Of a DNA stretch of 6,529 nt, positions 1-5,421 are shown in pieces. The position numbers were made by a program, and so were the translations under genes. Positions within the stretch are counted from its first letter, which is position 1, and every line of letters starts with the position of its first letter. A model generated the notes under the pieces. The model saw only the letters and a program-made list of their open reading frames with translations. It was not told the origin of the DNA and searched no databases. Source of the stretch: DATKXO01 sp035528995 (GTDB lineage Bacteria > Planctomycetota > Phycisphaerae > UBA1845); NCBI GenBank assembly GCA_035528995.1, contig DATKXO010000419.1, positions 1 through 6,529 on the forward strand, read 5' to 3'.

Positions 1-72
1 GCCCTGCTCCATGCAGTTTGCGTGCCGGGATCGTGCCACAGGCTTTTCGAGGCCTCGTCTCGGTCAGCGGGC

Positions 73-76
73 GGAG
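73..76 (+). promoter_or_regulatory. Ribosome binding site of hypF
   Basis: GGAG seven bases before ATG 84. It supports this start over the in-frame TTG at 18, which has no comparable site. Confidence 0.6.
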
Positions 77-83
77 TTGTAGC

Positions 84-2465
84 ATGCACGGACCGGCAGG
101 CAGGTCTGACTGTGGCACGGCGCGGCGAGTCGGGCGTCGGCGCCTGGAGGTTCGTGGGCGGGTGCAAGGGGTGGGGTTCCGGCCGTTCGTGTATCGGTTG
201 GCGACGGAGATGGGGCTGGCCGGTCTGGTGGCCAACGATCCGCGTGGCGCGTTGATTGAGGTGGAAGGCCCGGCGGAGCAGTTGGATTCGTTTGCGGTGC
301 GCCTGCGGCGCGAAGTCCCGCAACTTGTGCGGATCAGCGAGGTGACGGCTCGCGCGTTGGCGCCGCGGCGGAGCGGGCGATTCGAGATACAGGCCAGTGC
401 GTCGGGCGGCCCGCAGGACGCGGAGATCACGCCGGACGCGGCTACCTGCGACGACTGCCTTTCCGAACTGCTCGACCCGGGCGACCGGCGGTACCGCTAC
501 CCGTTTATCAACTGCACGAACTGCGGCCCGCGGTACTCGATCATCTTCGCGGTTCCGTACGATCGGCCCAACACGACGATGTCGCGGTTTGAGATGTGCC
601 CGGAGTGCCGGCGAGAGTACGAGGACCCGTCGGATCGCCGGTTTCATGCACAGCCGAACGCGTGCCCGGCGTGTGGTCCGCGGGTGTGGCTGGCCGGTGC
701 GGACGGGGCGGAGATCGAGGGCGACGCGGTTGGCCTGTGCGCCCAACGGCTGGGCGAGGGCGCGATCGTGGCGGTCAAGGGCATCGGCGGGTTTCATCTG
801 GCCTGCCGGGCGAATGACGATTCCGCGGTGGCGCGGCTTCGGCGACGCAAACACCGCGACGCCAAGCCGATGGCACTGATGGTGCCCTCGTTGGAGACGG
901 CCCGACGACTGGCCCGGATCGACGCCGACGGAGAGCGGGCGCTCACCGATGTCGCTCGGCCGATCGTGTTGCTGCCCAGGCTCGCGGGCGCCGAGGTGAG
1001 CGGGCTGGTGGCCGGCGGCGTGGATTCCGTGGGGATCATGTTGCCGTACACCCCGCTGCACCATCTGTTGTTTGCCGAGGGCCTCGGCCCGTTGGTGATG
1101 ACGTCGGGCAACCGGAGCGACGAGCCGCTGTGCAGCGACAACGGGGAGGCCCTGGAGCGGTTAGGTGGGATCGCCGACGCGTTCCTACTGCACGATCGTG
1201 ACATCGAACGTCGGGTGGACGATTCGGTGGTGGTGGCAGTGAACGGGGCGGCGGGAGGCGTGGTGCCGATTCGGCGGGCGAGGGGACAGGCGCCGGCGCC
1301 GATCAAGGTTTGCGAGCAGGTCGACGTGCCCGTGCTGGCGGTCGGCGGCGAACTCAAATCCACGGTCTGCGTTCTTTCTGGAAGCGAAGCAATCCTGAGC
1401 GAGCACCTCGGTGACCTGTCGAACCCGGGCGCTTACCGGCACTTTGTCGCGACCGTTGATCGGTTCAAGGCATTGCTGGGTGTCGAGCCGAGGCTGGTGG
1501 CCTGCGATGCCCACCCGGTGTACGCGGCGAGCCGGTACGCCCGGGGACTGGGTCTGCCGGTGACGGAGGTCCAGCACCACCACGCACACGTGGTCAGTTG
1601 CATGGCCGAGAACGGCGTGACAGGACGGGTGATCGGTCTGGCGTGTGACGGGACGGGGTACGGTAGCGACGGGGCGATCTGGGGTTGCGAAGTGCTGCTG
1701 GCGGATGAGGTGGGATTCGACCGTCTGGGTTGCCTGCGCTATTTTCCACTGCCGGGGGGTGATTCAGCGGCGAAAGAAACCTGGCGGCCGGCGGCGGGAC
1801 TGCTGCGGGAGACGTTGGGGGGTGAGTGGTGGCAGGCGGGGCCGTTCAATGACGGCCGAGTGCCCGGGCGAGCGGTCGCGACCTGGCGGCGGCTGCTGGA
1901 GAGGAACAGGCGCATGCCGCGAACGTCGAGCCTCGGGCGGTTGTTCGACGGAGTGGCGTTCCTGTTGGGCGTCTGCGATCGCAACCGACACGAGGCCGAG
2001 GCGGCCATGACCCTGGAGACGGTGGCGCGACGTTGTGCGCAGGCTGCTCCGTTGAGGTTTGCGATTGCGGAGAGGGACTGCGGGCATGGAGCGGGCGGGC
2101 CCGGTATGTCGCTGGATTTCCGGCCGATGGTGCGCGACCTGATCGACGGCATGGGCGTCGGGCGACCGATTGCCGAACTGGCCCGGGCATTCCACGAGAC
2201 GGTCGCGGCCATGCTCGTCGAAGCGGCCAACCGAGCGGCGGAAGCGACGGGCGTGGATCGCGTGGTGCTGTCGGGGGGCTGCTTCGCGAATCGACTATTA
2301 CTGGAAGGGATGGTTGACCGGCTGTCAGCGGCGGGTCGGGAAGTCATCGTCCATCGGACGGTTCCTGCCGGTGATGGCGGCATCTCGCTGGGGCAGGCCG
2401 TGGTCGCGGCGGCACGGTATCGGAAGGGGATGCCTGCTCGTGTGGAGTGCGGAGGGGTGCCATAA
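84..2465 (+). CDS. hypF: HypF, carbamoyltransferase for [NiFe]-hydrogenase maturation
   Basis: Cytoplasmic enzyme that makes the cyanide precursor: it uses carbamoyl phosphate and ATP to carbamoylate the C-terminal cysteine of HypE. The 793-residue product has the full HypF domain order. An acylphosphatase domain spans about residues 20-105 (GRVQGVGFRPF at 25-35). Two zinc-finger halves follow, C122xxC125-x18-C144xxC147 and C172xxC175-x18-C194xxC197, separated by 24 residues. A YrdC/Sua5-like domain lies at about 215-400 (KGIGGFHLAC at 232-241, MTSGNRSDEP at 339-348). A Kae1-like carbamoyltransferase domain runs from about 415 to the end, with HHHAH at 498-502, CDGTGYGSDG at 521-530 and LSGGCFANRLL at 729-739. 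The length is close to the usual 750-800. ATG 84 is chosen because GGAG lies 7 bases upstream; an in-frame TTG at 18 would only add 22 residues unlike the family. The stop codon overlaps the hypC start by one base (TAATG). No lesion is visible, and identity is near certain. Confidence 0.97.
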   Translation: MHGPAGRSDCGTARRVGRRRLEVRGRVQGVGFRPFVYRLATEMGLAGLVANDPRGALIEVEGPAEQLDSFAVRLRREVPQLVRISEVTARALAPRRSGRFEIQASASGGPQDAEITPDAATCDDCLSELLDPGDRRYRYPFINCTNCGPRYSIIFAVPYDRPNTTMSRFEMCPECRREYEDPSDRRFHAQPNACPACGPRVWLAGADGAEIEGDAVGLCAQRLGEGAIVAVKGIGGFHLACRANDDSAVARLRRRKHRDAKPMALMVPSLETARRLARIDADGERALTDVARPIVLLPRLAGAEVSGLVAGGVDSVGIMLPYTPLHHLLFAEGLGPLVMTSGNRSDEPLCSDNGEALERLGGIADAFLLHDRDIERRVDDSVVVAVNGAAGGVVPIRRARGQAPAPIKVCEQVDVPVLAVGGELKSTVCVLSGSEAILSEHLGDLSNPGAYRHFVATVDRFKALLGVEPRLVACDAHPVYAASRYARGLGLPVTEVQHHHAHVVSCMAENGVTGRVIGLACDGTGYGSDGAIWGCEVLLADEVGFDRLGCLRYFPLPGGDSAAKETWRPAAGLLRETLGGEWWQAGPFNDGRVPGRAVATWRRLLERNRRMPRTSSLGRLFDGVAFLLGVCDRNRHEAEAAMTLETVARRCAQAAPLRFAIAERDCGHGAGGPGMSLDFRPMVRDLIDGMGVGRPIAELARAFHETVAAMLVEAANRAAEATGVDRVVLSGGCFANRLLLEGMVDRLSAAGREVIVHRTVPAGDGGISLGQAVVAAARYRKGMPARVECGGVP
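2451..2457 (+). promoter_or_regulatory. Strong ribosome binding site of hypC
   Basis: GGAGGGG inside the last codons of hypF, seven bases before ATG 2465. It is the strongest Shine-Dalgarno-like sequence in the hyp block, suiting a small chaperone that may be needed in excess. Confidence 0.65.
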
Positions 2466-2749
2466 TGTGCCTCGCGGTGCCGGGAAAGATCATCGCCGTG
2501 GGCAAGCCCGAGGCCGAGCGGGTGACGGGCAGGCTCGGGGTGGTCGACTTCCAGGGCAGTCGGCTGGAGGTGGGCCTGGCGTTCGTGCCCGAGGCGCGGA
2601 CGGGCGATTGGGTGCTGGTGCACGCGGGGTTCGCGCTTCAGGTGCTTGACGAAGATGAGGCCCGCGAGACGTGGAGGTACCTCGAGGAGATCAAGGCGGG
2701 CGACGTCCTTGCAGGGATACCTGGGGACGGCAGCGCGGAGACTCCGTGA
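2465..2749 (+). CDS. hypC: HypC/HybG-family hydrogenase maturation chaperone
   Basis: Small cytoplasmic chaperone of 94 residues, normal length for HypC. It begins with the signature MCLAVPGKI. Cys2, exposed after removal of the initiator Met, is the family's essential residue; it binds the iron unit in the HypCD complex and contacts the hydrogenase large-subunit precursor. The second signature, GDWVLVHAGFAL, is at residues 47-58 with the conserved His53. The start is fixed by the invariant MC and by a strong ribosome binding site (GGAGGGG at 2451-2457). The gene overlaps the hypF stop by one base and its own TGA overlaps the hypD GTG start, so it is probably translated in step with both neighbours and in balance with its partner HypD. 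HypC and its paralogue HybG cannot be told apart from sequence alone; position next to hypD favours HypC. Confidence 0.97.
   Translation: MCLAVPGKIIAVGKPEAERVTGRLGVVDFQGSRLEVGLAFVPEARTGDWVLVHAGFALQVLDEDEARETWRYLEEIKAGDVLAGIPGDGSAETP
2737..2740 (+). promoter_or_regulatory. Ribosome binding site deciding the hypD GTG start
   Basis: GGAG in the hypC tail, five bases before GTG 2746. The later in-frame ATG 2791 has no such site, so the GTG that overlaps the hypC stop is preferred. Confidence 0.6.
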
Positions 2750-3942
2750 CGGAGACGGCTGCCGGCGCACCGACGGCCGCGTCAAGCGCAATGCGGGACC
2801 CAAACACCGATCAGCTTGTCGAGCGCATCGTCGAGGCCTCGCGCCGGGCGGGGCCGGTGACGTTCATGGAGGTTTGCGGCACGCACACGGTGGCCCTGTT
2901 TCGCAGCGGGGTGCGGTCTCTGCTGCCCGAGTCGGTGCGATTGATCAGCGGGCCGGGTTGCCCGGTTTGCGTGACGTCGCAGGGCTACATCGACGCGGCC
3001 TGTGAGTTGGCGTCGCGGGCGGGTGTGACGATCTGCACGTACGGCGATATGCTGCGGGTGCCGGGTCGGTCGGGCAGCCTGGAGCAGCAGCGGGCCTGCG
3101 GGGCTGAGGTCGTGGTGGTGTACTCGGCCCGGGATGCGGTACGGTTCGCAGAGCGGCATGCGGATCGGAAGGTGGTCTTCCTGGCGGTCGGATTCGAGAC
3201 GACCGCGCCGGGCACCGCGGCCGCGGTGGTTGAGGCTCAAGAGAAGGGCCTGGAGAACGTCTTTTTCCTGTGCGGGCATAAGCTGGTCGTGCCGGCCATG
3301 ATGACGCTTCTATCGCATGGCGACGTGCCGCTGGACGGCTTTCTGTGCCCGGGACACGTGAGCGTCATCACCGGTGCGCGGGCGTATGAACCGATCGTGA
3401 AGACCTATCGAAAGCCGTGTGTAGTGGCAGGCTTCGAACCGGAGCAGTTGTTGTTGGGCATCTGTCATCTGACGGAACAGGTCGCCGAGGGGCGGGCCGA
3501 ACTGGAGAACGTGTACGGCGTGGCGGTCAGCGACGGTGGGAATGCGACGGCGCGGCGATGGCTGGAAGAAGTGTTCCGGCCGGCAGCGGCGATCTGGCGG
3601 GCGATGGGCACGATCGGTGAGAGCGGGCTGGAGCTGGCCGGACCGTACCGGAGGTTCGATGCCCTGGATCGGTTTGAGCTGAGCATCGGTCCGGACTACG
3701 ACCCACCCGGGTGCCGATGCGGGGACGTGATCCAGGGCAAGGCCGAGCCGGAGGAGTGTGTGCACTTCGGAGTGGGCTGCACTCCGGCGGAGCCGATTGG
3801 GCCCTGTATGGTCAGTAGCGAGGGCACGTGCGCGGCGTGGCACCGATACGGGCGCGGTGGTGTGCCGGGCGGACGGCACTCGGGTGAGGTGTCCGATGGG
3901 GCGAGTTCGGCAACGGCGGCCGGCGGGAGCATGGGGTCTTGA
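2746..3942 (+). CDS. hypD: HypD, iron-sulfur scaffold for Fe(CN)2CO assembly
   Basis: Cytoplasmic [4Fe-4S] protein that, with HypC, receives cyanide from HypE and carries the nascent Fe(CN)2CO centre. The 398-residue product shows the family motifs: MEVCGTHT at 41-48 (Cys44), SGPGCPVC at 68-75 (Cys72 and Cys75, the thiol-redox pair), GFETTAPGTA at 149-158 and GHVSVITG at 203-210. The C-terminal cluster region has Cys323, 325, 338, 345, 354 and 362, including GVGCTP and CMVSSEGTC. The GTG start at 2746 overlaps the hypC stop as GTGA and has GGAG five bases upstream; ATG 2791 lacks a ribosome binding site but would also keep every conserved motif. The protein is somewhat longer than the roughly 370 residues of E. 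coli HypD. The excess is a short N-terminal leader and about 30 Gly/Ser/Ala-rich residues (369-398) after the last conserved motif. It overlaps hypE by four bases. Confidence 0.97.
   Translation: MTETAAGAPTAASSAMRDPNTDQLVERIVEASRRAGPVTFMEVCGTHTVALFRSGVRSLLPESVRLISGPGCPVCVTSQGYIDAACELASRAGVTICTYGDMLRVPGRSGSLEQQRACGAEVVVVYSARDAVRFAERHADRKVVFLAVGFETTAPGTAAAVVEAQEKGLENVFFLCGHKLVVPAMMTLLSHGDVPLDGFLCPGHVSVITGARAYEPIVKTYRKPCVVAGFEPEQLLLGICHLTEQVAEGRAELENVYGVAVSDGGNATARRWLEEVFRPAAAIWRAMGTIGESGLELAGPYRRFDALDRFELSIGPDYDPPGCRCGDVIQGKAEPEECVHFGVGCTPAEPIGPCMVSSEGTCAAWHRYGRGGVPGGRHSGEVSDGASSATAAGGSMGS
3925..3929 (+). promoter_or_regulatory. Ribosome binding site deciding the hypE TTG start
   Basis: GGGAG nine bases before TTG 3939, within the hypD tail. 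A second G-run at 3933-3936 lies only two bases from the start and is less likely to be used. Confidence 0.5.
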
Positions 3943-4970
3943 GAAGTTCACCGCACAAGACGGATGGCGAGAGGATCGTGATCGCGCACGGCGGCGGTGG
4001 CGAATTGACCCAGCGTCTGATTGCGGAACGGTTTCTGCCCAAGCTAGGCAATCCGCTGCTGAATCCCCTGACCGACAGCGCGGTGCTGCCGGTGGAAGCG
4101 GGGCGCGTGGCGTTGACGACCGATGCGTTCGTGGTGCAGCCGCTGGAGTTTCCCGGGGGCGACATCGGTCGGCTGGCGGTCTGCGGGACGGTGAACGACC
4201 TTGCGGTCATGGGCGCGGTGCCGGAGGCGCTGACTCTGGCGCTGGTGATCGAGGAGGGGCTGTGCACGGACCTGCTGGACCGGATCGTCGATTCGATCGC
4301 CCGGGCCGCCGGTGAGGCCGGAGTCGTGATCGCGGCCGGCGATACGAAGGTGGTCGAACGACAACGGGGCGATGGGCTGACGATCACGACAGCCGGCATC
4401 GGGCGAATGCGGGAGGACGTGCGTCTCGGGATGGATCGAATCTCGCCGGGCGACGCGGTCATGGTGAGCGGTCGGATCGCCGAGCACGGGCTGGCGGTCA
4501 TGTCCGCCCGTGAGGGTCTGGCGTTTGAGACGGAGCTGCGCAGCGACGTGGCGCCGTTGAGCGGGCTGGTCGGAAGCCTGTTCGAGGCGGGTGCGGAGGT
4601 CAAGTTCCTGCGTGATCCGACGCGTGGCGGGTTGGCGGGGGTCCTGGCCGACCTGGCGGAACAGACCGGGCTGAGCGTCGAGGTGGAGGAGAGGGCGATC
4701 CCGATTTCGGCCGCCGGGCGGCATGCGGCGGAGTTGCTCGGTCTCGACCCGCTGACGGTAGCGAATGAGGGGAAGGTAGTCTGCGTGGCTGACGGTTCGG
4801 AGGTGGAGGGAATTCTGAAGATTCTTCACGGTCATCCGCTGGGTCGGCACGCTGCTTGCGTGGGTAGAATGCTGGCATCGCAGCCGGCGCTGGTGGAGCT
4901 GGTGACCACGACCGGCGGGAGACGGATTGTCCCGCGCCCTTACGGCGAGGAGTTGCCGCGAATCTGCTGA
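3939..4970 (+). CDS. hypE: HypE, carbamoyl dehydratase for hydrogenase cyanide ligands
   Basis: ATP-dependent enzyme of the PurM/AIR-synthase fold. It accepts a carbamoyl group from HypF on its C-terminal cysteine, dehydrates it to a protein thiocyanate and passes cyanide to HypCD. The 343-residue product has AHGGGGE at 16-22, TTDAFVV at 60-66, FPGGDIGRLA at 71-80, GTVNDLAVMGA at 83-93, AGDTKVVE at 133-140, DPTRGGL at 226-232 and ANEGK at 275-279. It ends in the diagnostic PRIC, so the acceptor is Cys343. The start is taken as TTG 3939, which overlaps the hypD stop (TTGA) with GGGAG nine bases upstream. No ATG lies nearby, and the next in-frame GTG (codon 14) falls only two codons before the conserved AHGGGG, leaving almost no leader. 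All catalytic features are intact, so the HypF-HypE half of the pathway should be functional. Confidence 0.97.
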   Translation: MRSSPHKTDGERIVIAHGGGGELTQRLIAERFLPKLGNPLLNPLTDSAVLPVEAGRVALTTDAFVVQPLEFPGGDIGRLAVCGTVNDLAVMGAVPEALTLALVIEEGLCTDLLDRIVDSIARAAGEAGVVIAAGDTKVVERQRGDGLTITTAGIGRMREDVRLGMDRISPGDAVMVSGRIAEHGLAVMSAREGLAFETELRSDVAPLSGLVGSLFEAGAEVKFLRDPTRGGLAGVLADLAEQTGLSVEVEERAIPISAAGRHAAELLGLDPLTVANEGKVVCVADGSEVEGILKILHGHPLGRHAACVGRMLASQPALVELVTTTGGRRIVPRPYGEELPRIC

Positions 4971-4983
4971 AACCGCGGAACCA

Positions 4984-4987
4984 GGAG
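4984..4987 (+). promoter_or_regulatory. Ribosome binding site of the receiver gene
   Basis: GGAG (within AGGAGA) in the 24-base hypE-regulator gap, seven bases before ATG 4995. The gap is too short for a promoter or terminator, which supports co-transcription with hypE. Confidence 0.65.
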
Positions 4988-4994
4988 AATCGGG

Positions 4995-5417
4995 ATGAAT
5001 GCCGATGGCGACTCACGCGGCGGTGCCGGCGGACGTATCCTGCTGATCGACGACGATCCGGACATGCACGACGCGGTGAAGATGATCCTGGAGCCGCTGG
5101 GGCACCGGGTGACCTGCTGCTCGACGGGGCCGGCGGGCCTGGAGGCCCTGCGCAGCGATCCGCCGGATCTGCTGTTGCTGGACATCATGCTGTCGTCCCC
5201 GTCGGAGGGCTTCTACCTGGCGGCGGAGATGAAAAAGCACCCCGCGTTGAAAGATATTCCGATCGTGATGATCTCGGCGATCGGGCAGACGATGGGGACG
5301 GCCTTCGCGAAGGAGCTGGGCTCGGACTACGTCGAGGCGGACCTGTTTCTGGAGAAGCCGCTGGAAGCGGGGAAGCTTCGGGAGGCGGTGGGGCGTTTTC
5401 TGAGGCGCGGAGCTTGA
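4995..5417 (+). CDS. Single-domain response regulator (receiver only)
   Basis: A 140-residue protein made of one CheY-like receiver domain with no DNA-binding or enzymatic output domain. Visible residues are the acidic pocket Asp19-Asp21 (LLIDDDPD), the phospho-acceptor Asp63 (LLLDIM), the switch residue Ser94 (VMISA) and Lys121 (LEKPLE). The Asp-to-Ser spacing is normal, but 27 residues separate Ser94 from Lys121, about five more than between Thr87 and Lys109 of CheY. The insertion lies around residues 97-118 and is rich in acidic and aromatic residues. The loop after Asp63 reads SSPSEGFYLA instead of the usual P-x-M-D-G-hydrophobic pattern. ATG 4995 has GGAG seven bases upstream. The gene lies 24 bases after hypE and four bases before a histidine kinase, its most likely phosphodonor. 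It probably acts by protein contact or as a phosphorelay intermediate; its target is unknown. Confidence 0.9.
   Translation: MNADGDSRGGAGGRILLIDDDPDMHDAVKMILEPLGHRVTCCSTGPAGLEALRSDPPDLLLLDIMLSSPSEGFYLAAEMKKHPALKDIPIVMISAIGQTMGTAFAKELGSDYVEADLFLEKPLEAGKLREAVGRFLRRGA
5409..5412 (+). promoter_or_regulatory. Ribosome binding site of the histidine kinase
   Basis: GGAG at the end of the receiver gene, nine bases before GTG 5422. With the in-frame TGA at 5401 it limits the kinase start to this GTG or to the weaker ATG 5473. Confidence 0.5.
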
Positions 5418-5421
5418 GGGC

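Noticed and set aside
48..57. Ten-base perfect palindrome CGAGGCCTCG upstream of hypF
   Set aside because: Too short and with no spacer, repeated copy or promoter nearby. Such palindromes arise often by chance in GC-rich DNA.
18..83. TTG at 18 as the hypF start
   Set aside because: The extra 22 residues have no counterpart that I know in HypF, and ATG 84 has a well-placed GGAG.
113..128. TGGCACG resembling the -24 element of a sigma-54 promoter
   Set aside because: It lies inside hypF and the -12 position reads GGCGA instead of TTGC, so only half of the element is present.
2671..2745. ATG at 2671 as the hypD start
   Set aside because: It would overlap hypC by 79 bases and add a leader that is just hypC sequence read in another frame. 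The GTG at 2746 overlaps the hypC stop neatly and has a ribosome binding site.
1739..2803. Long open frame on the minus strand across hypF and hypC
   Set aside because: Antisense to two firmly identified genes, of biased composition (Arg, Pro, Ser), with no family resemblance.
4971..4994. Terminator or promoter between hypE and the receiver gene
   Set aside because: The 24-base gap contains only a six-base palindrome (CCGCGG) and a ribosome binding site, with no hairpin, T-run or promoter boxes.
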